In this document: positions 23,625-36,663 of the stretch, piece by piece
Layout of the letters: each line of letters begins with the position of its first letter
Numbering within the stretch: the stretch's first letter is position 1
Source: Neocallimastix lanati (nom. inval.)
Taxonomy: Eukaryota > Neocallimastigomycota > Neocallimastigomycetes > Neocallimastigales > Neocallimastigaceae
NCBI GenBank assembly: GCA_016946835.1
Contig: JACVTC010000068.1
Coordinates: 41,001 to 105,000, forward strand
DNA length: 64,000 nucleotides
Direction of reading: 5' to 3'
Translations under genes and position numbers: made by a program
Notes under the pieces: model-generated
What the model saw: the letters and a program-made list of their open reading frames with translations, nothing else
Databases searched by the model: none
Told to the model about the DNA's origin: nothing

Positions 23625-23845
23625 TATATAGTAAATAACCATTTAAAAGTTTTTCCTATTATATTTTTATTTTAATAAAAAAATAAAATAGTGTTAATCA
23701 TAAATAATCCTTTAAAAACTTTTCATATTAAATATTTAGTTTCATAAAAAAGATTTACAGCGTTGATAATAATAAATATCTTTTAAAAGTTTTTTCTATT
23801 ACATATTTAGTTTTATTAAAACTTCTTAACAATTATTTTATTATT
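23625..23845 (+). repeat. Three tandem ~70-bp units upstream of receptor C
   Basis: The units start near 23625, 23700 and 23768. Each has a TTTAAAAGTTTTTCCTAT-like core, a TATTTAG/TTTTATT middle and a GTGTTRAT-like end. The same array is found upstream of copy B, and only one unit is found upstream of A. It ends about 630 bases before the C start codon. Confidence 0.75.
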
Positions 23846-24292
23846 TAATTATATAACTAAATCAAATTACTTTCATTAAAAAATAAAAATTTTATATTAT
23901 ATTAATTATATATATAAATGAAATATTTATTAACAAATGGATAAATTTATTAATTATTTAATTTCGAATATAAGACTATAAGATATTATAAAAAAAAACA
24001 TTGATTATAAAATTAAATTAATAATAAATTATGCATTTCTAAATTTTGGTAACTATATTAATTGATTTTGATTGAATTATGTTAAATACAATTTTTTTTA
24101 AAAAATTTGAATTTCAAAAGGAAAATTTATTAATATAGTTAAAATTATTTTTATTTTTCATTTATTGGAAGTAAAATTAATAATATATTTCATAATAAGA
24201 CATTTATATTTAAATTTTAAAATTTGGTTTGATTTTAAACTATAATTTTAAAAATTAAATTTTATTAATAGTCTAAAATAAATAAATATAGT

Positions 24293-24325
<33 letters not shown>

Positions 24326-24470
24326 TACATTCCTAAAACAATTTTGAATTTTTTTTTTTATAAACAATGTATATTATTATTTAAATAAAAAGAAATAGTT
24401 TTAATACGAAAATTTTAATTTATTAGTATTTACTATTAAGAAAATTTTTATTAATATGTTAAAAACAGAA

Positions 24471-27229
24471 ATGATAATTTTATATATTTTAGTTTTTTTT
24501 TACTTTTTTATATGTATAGGTATAGTAAATATATTATAAAAAAAGCTTTTAAAATTTTATATAATATAAAAAATTATTATTAAATTTTCTTTTTTTTTTT
24601 TTTTTAAATAAAAGCAAATACTCTAACTCTTAATGCAATTGCATTTGCAAGAAATGGTGCAGGAGAATTGTACTATCCCCTCATTAAACAATTTAATAAA
24701 TTTTCGAAACAAAATAAATTAAATATTAATGTACATTTAAATCTTTTTTCTGAGGCAAATTCAACAACTCTCGTTTCAGATTATGAATCATTGCTTGAGG
24801 CTTCTTTTAAAATGAATAAAAAATTTGAATATGATATAATTTTTTATGATAACGTTTATACTACCAGATTTGGACAACATTTAGCAAATTTAAAAGGATT
24901 AATACCTGATGAACTTATTGATTTATATAAACCAGGAATTGCTTCAAGATCATGTGTTTATGGAAAGGACAAATGGGTTGGACTTGTAATATATAATGCT
25001 TTTTAAATATTTTTTTATTATATTATTATAAATATATATATATAAATATATATATTATATTTTTTTAAGAAATAATAATTAATATTAATTTTTTTTAACA
25101 TATATTAAGCCAATTACTATTGATTTTGCAGTTTTATATACAAATACTAATTATACAGAAAAATATAACAAAACTATTCCAACAACATGGGAAGAATTAA
25201 TAGAAACAAGTAAATATATTAGAGATGAAGAAGAAAAACTTAATAATTCTTTAATGACTTACAATGGATTATTCAATAGTAAATTTAAAAAATATTATAA
25301 TTAAAAATATATTTATTTAATAAATTAATTATATACATTTAATTAAAATTAAATTTAAATACTTTAATTTTTATTGTATTTATTAAAAAAAATATTTAAT
25401 ACCCATTATTTGATGCTATTACATTAAATATTAGGTAGAGAATCTGGAACATGTACATTTTATGAATTTATATATTCATTCAGAAAAGAAGTTAATGATG
25501 ATTATCCTGAATTTCCAAGTGAAGAAGCAATTGAAGCTTTGGAAATGATGAAAAGAATGAAAGAAGAAATAGGTTCAGGTAAATCTTCTTTCATTTTTAA
25601 TTAATCAATATAATCTTTTGTTTTTCTTTTTTTTTTTTACTATTATTATTATTGTTATTTATGGAGAAATTAAGATTTACAATTCATATAAATTTAATTA
25701 ATTAAAATTTAATTAAATTTTAATTAATAGATTTAGTATTTAAATCTAGTGATGATTATACAGCAGAAAAAATGATGAATGGAAAATTTATATTTTTAAA
25801 ATATTGGTATTTTCCAAACCTCACCTTTTATAATGCTTCTGCAATTCCAGGAGGTAAAGATGGAATATCAGGATCAACCATTGGAGGATATAATATAGGT
25901 ATCAATGATAATATTAAATATGAAAAGAAAGTGGCTTCCGCAAAAGTTTTGACTTTCATAACATCTAAAGAAATACAAAAAAATATGGTAATGGAAAAAA
26001 ATTTATATTCTGGAATCCCTAGTTTATATGAGGATGAGGAAGTTTGTAAAGTAGTAGATTGTAAATTTTTCAAAAGTATTCAATTAACACCACGACCAAA
26101 AATGGCTGATTATACTTCTTATTCTGAAAAATTTAGAAATGCTCTTCATAAATTTTTATATGGTAATAAATCAGCAAAAGAAGTTCTAATTGAGATTAAA
26201 GATATTACTCATATATATACCATTTCACTTAGCTTAGATGATAGTTCTGTTGGAATGGTATTCTTTATAATATGTACTACTATTTCTGTATTAATGATAT
26301 TATCATTACTCGTTCTTATTAAAGATAAAGATAAAACTTATTTTGAATTTTTACCTTATGATTTCTGGATTTTGATTGTTTTTGGATCTGTTATTATATT
26401 AAATACTTATTTATTAGGGTATGGAGAAAAAAATAGTATCAAATGTAATTTAGTAACATTATTCATATCTTTTGGATTTACTCTTAATTTAGTTCCTGTA
26501 TTATATAAATTAATAATTAACTTTCCAGAACCTAATGCTAAAACTCAATGGGTTAGTCGTAATCGATATTTATTCCTTTTGATATTTATTACAATAGATA
26601 TTGTATTATTTTTATTGACATTTATATCGCCTTATTCTGTCAAAAATAAAATTATTAATGATGGTAAAAATTTCCAGATATGCCATATGGATAATGGATT
26701 TGGGAATTTTATTGTTATATTGATAGAAGTAATTAAAATAATTATAGCTATTTTAATTCTTGGTATGATTTTTATTGAATGGAGTCTCGAAAATACCTAT
26801 TATGATATAAGATTTATCACTTTAGCAATTTATATGGATATTATTTCAGTAGTTTTATTAACAATATTTAATTATTTAAAAGTTAATAATTATATTCTAA
26901 TATTTGAATTACAATGTTTAGTTTATATACTCTTTTCATTATCAAATTATATATTTATATATGGATTTAGATTAATCTGGAAATTTATAAAAATAAATAA
27001 TGAAGATGATGTGTATATGAAAAAGTTCAGAGAAAATAATGTTAAACTAGGTAGTACCAATCGTTCAAACCCTCAAGCAACCTTAACAAAAAATAGTTCA
27101 AATCATGAATCTAATTCAAGTATAGAAAAAATATCCAATAAAATATTAAGTTATCATTACATGAAATCAAATCATAGTAGTAATGATTCTAATTTGGTAA
27201 ATTCAAATCTTAGCAATACTTTTAATTAA
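24471..27229 (+). CDS. Receptor C: solute-binding domain plus class C 7TM receptor (743 aa, 5 exons)
   Basis: Exons are 24471-24519, 24615-24985, 25110-25278, 25435-25578 and 25731-27229, with the same lengths as gene A for exons 1-4 (49, 371, 169, 144) and the same phases. The signal peptide begins MIILYILVFFYFFI. The body is nearly identical to A from GKDGISGSTIGGYN to the end of helix 5, including the VCKVVDC pair and the class C loop cysteine (FQICHMD). It differs in a short patch of the binding domain (YWYFPNLTFYNAS against YWYTPTFTNYNVS in A), in helices 6-7 and in the tail. Its tail keeps the 20 residues that A has lost. The differing patch lies in the binding domain, so ligand preference may differ (inference). 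This is the best full-length reference for the A/B/C group. Confidence 0.9.
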
Positions 27230-28643
27230 TTAATAATTTACTTAAATATAATTAATCCAAAATATTGCGTAATGAAATGTAAATAAATTTTTATAATAAA
27301 ATATAATAAGAAGAATATATCATAATCATAAATTCAAATAAAAAAAAATAATAAAAAAAATAAAATATAATAAAAAATATATTTAATTTTTTTTTTTTTT
27401 AATTGTTTTTATTTATAATTGAAATAATAAATTCTTATTTATTTTTATTTATTTAAATTTAAATTTCTTTATTAATAATAATAAAATAATTCGAGAAAAT
27501 TAATTTTAAATTTTATCATTATTATAATATTTTAATTGAAATAATAAATTCTTAAATTATTTTTATCAATATTATGATAATATTATTTTTTTTTTAATTG
27601 AAATATAAAATTTTTTTTTTTATTTTATTAATTTAAATTCCACTAATAATAAAAAAATATTTTTTTTATTTTTTACTTTTAATTATATATACATCAAAAT
27701 ACGTTATATATGTATTTTTTTTTTTTTTTTGCTAAATAATAATATTAATAGTAATAATAAAATAATTCATGAAAGTTAAATTTTAATTTTTTATAAAATA
27801 TAATAATTAAAGAATTACACAGCGATTATTTATTTATTTTTTAACAAATATAATATGAAAATTTTATAAAAATTTAATAACAAAGAATATAATGATACAA
27901 TTAGATTTTATTTTTTAAAATCTAAGATATTAAATCATTTATAAAAATTTACATAATCAAAAAATAAAAAAGCTCTATAGATTTTCCATATTTTTCATCA
28001 ATAAATTGAATCTTATTATCAGATCACTAATAATTTTCTAAAAAATATAATAAAAAATACTTTAAAATTAAATCTTTATAAAATTTTAAATTTAGGAATA
28101 TTTTGTAATAATAAACTTTAAAATTAAATATAAAATTCAAATTTTACATTTAAAATTAAATTTTTATTTTTAAACATATTTATAAAATAATCTTTATTTT
28201 CAAATATATTTCATAAAAAAAAAAATAAAAAAGTTTCATTATTTTAAAAAAAAAAAAAAATAAATTTATTATAAGATCAAATATTATAATTTTTAAAAAA
28301 TTTATTTATATTTAAAAAAATAATATAAAAAAAAAAAAAAAAAAAAAAAAGATTAAAAAATATTTTATTATCAAGAACAATTAACGTAAAATTTGAATTT
28401 GTATATAAAAAATTAAAATTTAATATATTTTTAAATTATTATACTTAAAATGTAGAAAAATATTTTTTGAAAAAGATATTTATTAAAAATTTTTGAGGAT
28501 ATGATTTTAATTTTTTAAATTTATTAACTATTTTTATTGGGTATGATATTAATTTTTAAGATTAAATAATTTAACTATATTTTCACATATTAATATATAA
28601 TATTGTTATATAAAAATTTTTATAAATTATATAAAAATCGTGT
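27230..28643. other. Gene-free AT-rich region
   Basis: The first 80 bases share the 3' flank of receptor A. The remainder is poly-A/T runs and simple sequence in which no frame, RNA or transposon fragment could be supported. Confidence 0.6.
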
Positions 28644-29983
28644 TTATATTAAGATAACACCAAAGAGAATACTAATCAGAGAAACAACAAAGAGACTTCC
28701 TTTAAGAGTACGGGGAGCTGAAGAATAACCGGTATAAGTATGGGCACCATAACTTTGGGATCCGCTACCAGTATTGCTAGGATAATTAGTAGTACCAGTA
28801 CCGTAATAACCATTATCGTAGTAACTGGTATCGTATCCAGTGCCATAGTAATAACCATTATCATAACCTGTACCATAATAACCATTGTTATAGTAACTAT
28901 TGTCATAATCATTACCATAGTAGTTCCAATCACCATAACCATAACCGTATCCAGTATTTCCGTAGTAGTTACTAGTATCATAATTACCGTAGTTGCTATA
29001 TCCATCATAACCACTGTAACCATAACTGTAACCATTATAGTTATCATAGAGACTCATATCTCTTTCCCTAGTTTCAGAACCATCGTAAGTATTACTATCG
29101 GCATTCGGATTACCATTTTCTTTATTAGTATTCTTGTAATCATCTTCAGTACAATTTTTTGGTGCATTTTTACAGAGAGCATTTGGAACATCACATAAAT
29201 TAGTATCCTTAAAAGCACAACCTTTTACCTTTGGTAATATGGGAACATAACCAAATAAATCCTTATTACCTTCAAAATTACTATAAAAAAGTATAAAAAA
29301 AAATTATTTTTATATTTTTTTTTATATAATCATTATATTTATATTTATACTTTAAAAATAATAATATAATAAAATTTATAAAAATTTTTATACATTTGCT
29401 CAATATTTTCCATGTTTTTACAATCATAAGGAATAGTACCTTTTAATTTGTTTTTTGATAAATTTCTATTAATAATCAATAATTAATATATATATATATT
29501 TTATAATTTTTAATAAAAGTTTTAATTAATTAAATTTTATTAATAATATATATAGTAATTTTATTATGTTTTATCTTATTTTATTTTATTTTTTTTTTAA
29601 TTTATAATTTTATAAAATAGAAAATACAAGTTCTTCAAAGTAACAATAGAACAAAGAGTTTTTGGAATAGTTCCTTCAATATTATCGTTAGCTAAATCTA
29701 AATAGGTTAAATTTTTGAATTTAGCAATATTTTCAATAAATTTACTGATATCATTTGTTTTTTTAACATTATTGAATTTAATTTCACGAATATTTTTATC
29801 GGCATCACAACGAACACCATTGAAATCACAACATTTATCAACCTTGAAAACCTTATTTAAGTCATCACTGAAGTACTTGATACCTTTTTCCAAGTATTCA
29901 CAGTCACTTTCAGCTTTGATTTTAGAACCTAATAATAAAATGGTAACCATTGTTACCATTAAATTTATTTTTAAAAATTTCAT
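28644..29983 (-). CDS. Leucine-rich-repeat surface protein with Tyr/Gly-rich stalk and GPI-type C-terminus (354 aa, 3 exons)
   Basis: Exons (minus) are 29983-29628, 29465-29394 and 29280-28644; introns are 162 and 113 nt with GTA...AG ends, phase 2 both times. The signal peptide is MKFLKINLMVTMVTILLLG. A plant-like LRR N-cap (DKCCDFNGVRCD) precedes three or four LRRs: NLTYLDLANDNIEGTIPKTL, then NLNLSKNKLKGTIPYD, then INFEGNKDLFGYVP. Intron 1 falls inside a repeat, and joining restores its LxxLxLSxN pattern, which supports the model. A Cys-rich cap (CAFKDTNLCDVPNALCKNAPKNC region) follows, then about 90 residues of Tyr/Gly/Asn/Ser repeats and a hydrophobic end (LFVVSLISILFGVILI) typical of a GPI signal. 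It is probably on the cell surface or wall; ligand unknown. Confidence 0.85.
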
Positions 29984-30571
29984 TTTTTTTTTTTTTTTTT
30001 AAATACAAATAATATTAAATATTCTCTCTTAAAATTATAACAAGAAAAAATTATTTTCTTAAAAAAAAAAATTGTTTTAATCTTTTTTTTTTCTATTTTA
30101 TATTATAATCTATATTTATATCTCGATATTAAAAAAATATATTATTAAAAAAAAAAAAATTAATAAATTATAAATTTTATTAATATAATATTAAAATAAA
30201 AATATTTTTTAATTAATTTGTAATTTGGAGAAATAATTAAATAAATTAAAGATAAAAATATAAAAAATAAATTATTAATTATAATTTATTAATTATTTTA
30301 TATTTTAATCTTTATCATAATTGTATTTCTTTTAATTAATTATTAATAATAAAATATTTTACAGTATTTATTATTTAATAAATAATAATAAATTATTATC
30401 AAAATTCGAGTTATAAATAGTAACAATTCTATTACAATTTAAAAAAAAAAAAAAATTATTTTTTAAATTTATTAATTAATAATAATAAAAATAAAAATTT
30501 TAAAAAAAAAATAGTTTCAAAAGAAATATTTTTTAAATTTAATATAATTAAATTTAAAAAATATTATATAC

Positions 30572-30611
<40 letters not shown>

Positions 30612-30980
30612 AAAACTTTTATTAAATAATAAATGTAAAAAACAATTATTTCAAAACTTCTTTTTATTTATATATTTATTAATTAATAAGAATAAAAGAA
30701 TAAAAAAGAAGTTTCAAAAAGATTATCTTTTAATTTATTAATAACAATGAAAAAAAGATTAAGGTTAAATTTAAACAAAAGGGTAGCGAACTCACATTTG
30801 AAATATTATTATCATTTATAATTGATAATTGCTACCTCATTATTAATAATATTATCTTTCATATTTATAATACAAATTTTCTAATAATAAAAAAAAATAA
30901 TAATAAGTTTTAAGGTTAAAATTAAATTCATATTAATTAATGAAAAAAAAAATTACTGATAAACGATAGTATTAGGACTT
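29984..30980. other. AT-rich intergenic region with poly-A tracts
   Basis: Long A runs occur near 30577-30609. A less AT-biased patch at 30778-30840 (GGGTAGCGAACTCACATTTG) has no recognisable identity. No gene is visible. Confidence 0.5.
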
Positions 30981-31487
30981 TCATTTTAAAAGATATCCTA
31001 TATTTGCGTTCTCTAACGATCTCTCTAATATTTGCAGAAGCCTACCAGCATCAGTAGAATGACCATTCCTTTCTGTACGAAGCAAACCAATCGCATCAGT
31101 AATCAAAGATGTATTTACCTTTTTGCTGTCAAACTTTAAATCATCGATCGAATTACCAATAGATTGAGCAAGTAATAAAAACTCAGCTAATTTATAGGAA
31201 TTATCAGCATATTTATCTAGTGCCTTGGAGCATATCTTTAAAGCATCATAGTTAAAGCTTGTGAACATCTTTAAAGCCGACCACAACATTGATGCCATAA
31301 TATGTCCATCTTTAACTTTCATCTCGGTGTTAGATATGACTCCATCCAATAATGATTTAATATTACTTTGATCAGATTGCTCATTGCTATATAAATCGGC
31401 AGCCCATCTTTCAGCATCAGCAACGGTCGACCAATACACTTTATACTTTTCGGAAATTTCATTTTCAAGAAAGGTACTTTTATTCAT
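30981..31487 (-). CDS. Hypothetical 168-aa protein, no family recognised
   Basis: This is a single uninterrupted frame from ATG (31487) to TAA, with clearly higher G+C and more varied codons than its surroundings (GTCGACC, GCCGACC). The sequence looks mostly helical and soluble: an acidic N-terminal part (FLENEISEKYKVYWS, then DAERWAADLY), a middle with GHIMASMLWSALKMF, and a C-terminal DAGRLLQILERSLENANIGY. There is no signal peptide, membrane segment or Cys cluster, and no intron. Neighbours (LRR protein, receptor G) give no hint of function. Base composition and lack of introns would fit acquisition from a bacterium or virus, or strong constraint on an ordinary gene; the sequence alone cannot decide. 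Confidence 0.7.
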   Translation of the reverse strand: MNKSTFLENEISEKYKVYWSTVADAERWAADLYSNEQSDQSNIKSLLDGVISNTEMKVKDGHIMASMLWSALKMFTSFNYDALKICSKALDKYADNSYKLAEFLLLAQSIGNSIDDLKFDSKKVNTSLITDAIGLLRTERNGHSTDAGRLLQILERSLENANIGYLLK

Positions 31488-32916
31488 TTCTTAACACTAA
31501 TTTATTTTTTTTTTTTTTTTTTTTTTGAATTTATTGATTAATAAAAATTTTTTATTATTAATACAAAAAAAAAAGTTTAAGGTTAATGGTTATTAATTGA
31601 TAAAAAAATTAATCAAAAACTTATTTATGTTTTTTTTTTTATTAATTTTTTTATCTTTGTTAATTATTTTTTTATTACTTTTATACATAAATATATCAAT
31701 TTTTTTAAAAATAAAAATAAATGAAATAAAATACAATAAAATAAAATTTAAAAGGCTTTTTATTTTTAGAATTTATATAATTTAATAAATTAAATTAATT
31801 TGATAAAAATAACTTATTTCTATTATTATAAATATTTTTATTTATTATACTTTATATTTTTATTTATCCATTCAAAACTTTAGATTTTTATTTATCCATT
31901 CAAAACTTTAGATTTTTATTATTAACTATTTTAAAGGATAAAAAATTAATAAAGAATAATCCATTAAGTTAATTATTTTAAAGGATAAACATTAATGAAG
32001 TATTCTTTATTAAAATATAATTATATTTATTCTAAAACAGATATAAATATAAGATACTTTTAATTTGTCTTTTTAAATGCTTTCAATATTTTTATTAAAA
32101 TTTGTTTTTTTAAATGCTTTCAATATTTTTATTAAAATAAGAGTAGATTTAAATATATCAAATTTTTATTTTTTTATATTTATCTTTTTATTTATTTAAA
32201 ATATTAATTGCTTTTAATATTTTTATTCAAATAAATGTGTAGATTTGAATATATCAAATTATTATTTTTATATATTATTCTTTTTTATTTTATTTTAAAT
32301 TTTTACGTTCTATCTATTTATACAAAATTTTAAATATTTTCAATATTTCCAATAATAAAAAATGTAGAATAAAAATTTCGAATATACTTAATTTTTAATT
32401 ATTTAAATAATTTTATATTTTTTCATTTTTTAAATATTTCTATATTTTTATATAATAGGTTTTAATTTTCTTAATTATTAACAAAAAAGCACCTTTAATA
32501 CATTAGTGTATATTTAGGAGCTTTAACTCTATAAAAGAAATATATACATTAAAAATGATTATTTATATATATATATTTCAAACTCTATTTTATATATTAC
32601 AATGATTACTTCATAATAACTTTTTTTATATTACAATATTTAATTCATAACTTCTTTTGTTAAAAAAAAAAAACTCATTTTGATGTTTATAGTTACTACA
32701 ATAATCATTATATTATTTTATGTCTATTAAATATAAAAATAATTATTTTAATTAATATAATTATTATTATATTTTTAGTTCTATTTAATAATAATTATCA
32801 TTATTATAATTATTTATTATATTTTTGTTTTTTAGCTTTTGAATTCTATTTCTTTTGTCTTTTGTTTTTTGTTTTTTTATAAGAAATAAAATTCAAATTA
32901 ATTTTTATTTCTATAG

Positions 32917-32947
<31 letters not shown>

Positions 32948-32965
32948 TCAATTAATATTTTAATT
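31488..32965. other. AT-rich intergenic region with short tandem repeats
   Basis: It contains a perfect 28-bp duplication at 31861-31916 (TATTTATCCATTCAAAACTT core) and a ~37-bp pair at about 32069-32140 (TTTTTAAATGCTTTCAATAT core) with a decayed third copy near 32205. No gene was found. The small plus-strand frames are low-complexity Ile/Phe/Lys. Confidence 0.6.
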
Positions 32966-35582
32966 TTAATATCTATAGTTGAAATTATTGTTATTGAAAC
33001 CGTAATTATTATTGTAATTGTAATTATAAAAATTATTACTTCTCATAGCAGTCTCTGAGTTTGGACTGCTTGTTTCACTGCTACTATTTTGGAAAATATT
33101 GTTACGATTTACAGTATTAGTATTAATATTTTTTGTGAAAAGAACTGGATAATTCTTTGTAACAGCAGCTTGTGGTATAGCTGTACCTGTTTGATAGTGG
33201 AAATTTAATAAAGTGTTCTTGTTTACAGATTTATTCATATCAACTTTATAGTAATTATTACTTTTATTAAGATCACTACTCGAATTTTTACTGAAACTAC
33301 GAATATCTGGGAAGGGATCTTCTTTTTTAATATTAATTTGATAATACTTCATACCAATAATGATGACTAAGTTTGAAATACAGTAGATCATAACTAAGGC
33401 AGTACGTAATATGTAATATAAATATCTATTTTCGATATTTATTTTTTCTACTATAATGAATGCAATAATAATTATAAAAGTGCTGTAAATGGTATTACTG
33501 AATGAACGAATATCAGATTTAAAAGCGACAAGATTCCATTCAGTGAACGATAAAATACTCATGATTATAAGAATAAGAATTTTAAAACCAAATAAGGTAT
33601 ATTTCATGTATTCTCCTAATTCACTTGTAGTGCTGCAAAATTGGAAGTTCTTTCCAGAAGTAACCATTAATTTATTAACAACTAATGGATCTAATAAATA
33701 CCAAGCAATATTTAATCCAACGTCAATAATGAGGAAAAAGGTGAAAATCAAACTGAAATGATCTTTCACCAATTTTGAAATTGAATTTTTCTTAGGAAAA
33801 ACTACAAACATTTTAAGTAAGAATGGAATATATATCATACTAAACCCGATGGAAAGAAGGAATGGTCTAATTAAACAGTTATAATTTGAAAGTTTATTAA
33901 CACCAGCAACAGCATAGAAGGAAGTAATAAGTATACCTAAAACAAATACACACCAATAGAAATATGATAAGAAAACAAATTGTTGCTTAAAACGATTAAC
34001 GGTTATAAATACGTAAGCAAGGCATAATAAAACTACGACAACTAAAGCTACAGATAACATTACAATACTAGTTATTGAAGTTAACTCAACATGGTGAACT
34101 TTTCTAAGATCATCTATTTCAGTTAAAATTTCCTTTGCAGATTTATTACTTTGATCGTAGAGATAATCTTTAACTAAATCACGGAATTGTTGAGAATATT
34201 GTTCGTAATTGATGGCAGAACTACTTGGCCTAACAATACTTTGCATTGTACTGAATTTTACACAATCAATTTTTTGACAAATTTCAGGATCAGAATAGGT
34301 TGAATGAATGGCACTAATTAAATTGGCATTGATGATACCATATTTTTGTTGTTCAAATGAGTTAATGAAGGATAAAACTTCACCAGCAGCTTTCTTCTTT
34401 TCTTCAGTAATATATTTATTCATTGAAATATTACTACCACCAACACATGAAGCAGAAATACCTTGCTTTTTACCTGGAATTTGAGTAAATTCATATTCTT
34501 GACCTTCATATTCTTTTCCAGTATACCAATATAATAAAAAGATGAAGTTTCCTTTTTCGAGGGTATTAAGAATATCAAAATCTGGAGTATTAAAGTCATC
34601 TGGAGTGGAGGCTTTATTTTTAATTTCTTTCATTTTCTCAAGAGCAGCAACAGCATTTTCACTAGTATATTCTGGGAATTTATCATTACTGGAATCTCTA
34701 AAAGAATGAATGTACTGCAAAATAGTAACAAGACCATTTTCAGTATCAGGTAAATGTCCTAAGAATGTACGTAATTCCGGATTTGATTCTTTTTCAAGTT
34801 TATAAATATAAGTTGAAGTTTCAATTAATTGATCCCAAGTTTCCGGAATAGTTCTATTGTATTTATTTAATAATCTTATGTTGGAGTACATACCTCCATA
34901 ATCAACCATTAAAGGCTAAAATTTATTTAAATAATATTTTAAATAATTTAAAAATTAGTTAAGATATATTTATTTTTTATTTATATCTTCAAAAATATAT
35001 ATAATTATTTTTATCTATATATTTTTAAATATATATAATTAAAAAAAAAAAAAAAAAAAAAAAACATACTAATCCAGCAAGTTTAGTATCAACATAACAA
35101 GTTTTAGTTGCAGTACCATCTGCATAAAGCTTTATGACATTTTTATCAACATATTTGCTTAAATCTTCAAAATGTTCAGAAAAACGACCGGTATATACAG
35201 TATCAGTAATATAAAGGTCATAACCGTCGTTTTTTCTTAATACTGAATCTTCTATGAAACTAGCTACTTGAACTGGATTTCCTGAACTCGTAATTGGATT
35301 TTCAAAATTTGTTTTTAATGTGATATCTAAACCTTTCGATTTTAAATAGTTATTTGTTCTTTCAGCTAATGTTTCATGAAATACAGTTGGTACATATACA
35401 AAACCATGAAGGGTAATTTCAATTCCATTTACTTTATAAATATATTATAAAAGTAAAAAAAAAATTAATATAAATAAATATTTTAACAAATCATTTCATA
35501 TTATTAAATATCTATTTCTTTTTTTTATATATTTACCTATTGTAAACAAGAAAAACAATAAATTTAAAGATTTTATATTCAT
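32966..35582 (-). CDS. Receptor G: divergent solute-binding/class C 7TM receptor (785 aa, 3 exons)
   Basis: Exons (minus) are 35582-35537, 35431-35070 and 34915-32966, with introns of 105 nt (GTAAAT...AAG) and 154 nt (GTATGT...TAG). The signal peptide is MNIKSLNLLFFLFTI. The binding domain has YDLYITDTVYTGRFSEHF, then YNRTIPETWDQLIE, ISASCVGGSN and the cysteine pair ICQKIDC. Seven helices span about residues 413-660, with the class C cysteines at YNCLIRPF and NFQFCSTT. The long Ser/Asn-rich tail (about 125 residues) ends in Asn/Tyr/Phe repeats. Introns 1 and 2 are at the same places and phases as in A, C, D and E, but introns 3 and 4 are absent. Codon use is less AT-extreme than in the others. 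It is single-copy here with no retroelement beside it. Confidence 0.9.
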
Positions 35583-36622
35583 TTTGTCTATAATTTATTA
35601 TTAATATACTCTAGGGTATTGAAATTTTTTATTTTATTTTATTTTAAACTTCTTTTATTGTAGTGTGTTTTATACAATTGTAGTGTATTTATATATATAT
35701 ATATTTTAATTTTTATTATATAATATATTTTTATATTTGTTATTTTTTATTCTTTTTTTTTTTTTTATTGAAATTTGTTTATTTTATATTTGTAATTTTT
35801 TATTCTTTTTTTTTTTTATTGAAATTTGTTTATTTTATATTTGTAATTTTTTATTCTTTTTTTTTTTATTGAAATTTGTTTATTTTATTTAAAACTTTGA
35901 CTTTTATTTTAGTATATATTATATTTTGTTCGTTAATTTTTATTATGTAATTTTTTTTCTTTTTTTGATGTTTTTAATTTTTTACTCTTTTTATATTAAA
36001 AATTTTAATTTTCATATAATTTTATTTCTATACTACTTTTTTTTTATATTTTTGTTATATAATGGTATAAATAGTTTTTATAAATATATATTTTAATATA
36101 TATATTTATTAAACTTTTCTCTATGAAAATTTCTTTTTTCATACAATTTTTCTGTAATACTTTTTTTTTTTAGTATTTTTTTTAAGAAAAAATTTGAGTT
36201 TATATATACTTTTTAAATATTAATAATGAATATAAAGTCATTAGTAACAATAATATAAATAATTAAAAAGGTTAATTTATTTCTTGATATAAAATTTTTA
36301 TTAAATTTTTATTAATTTATTTCTTGATATTAAAATTAATTAATTATAAAAAAAGTTTTAAAAGATAAAAAAAAAAATAAAAAACTAAAAAAAAATATAA
36401 AATAAAAAATAAAAAATAAAAAATAAAAAATAAAAAATATTATAAAAAAAATAATAATAATAATTATAATAATAATAATAATAATAATAATAATTTAATT
36501 AATTAATTGTACAATAAAATTTACCTTTATTTATATTAATAATTAGTATAATGTAAAAAAGAGACTTCATTTGTGAATTTATTTGTGGAAGTTTATTTCA
36601 TATTAATTTTATTATTATATTA

Positions 36623-36663
<41 letters not shown>

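Noticed and set aside
28676-29198. Overlapping Val/Ile/Thr-rich frames on both strands
   Set aside because: They are shadows of the Tyr/Gly-rich exon of the LRR gene; the repeat keeps several frames open.
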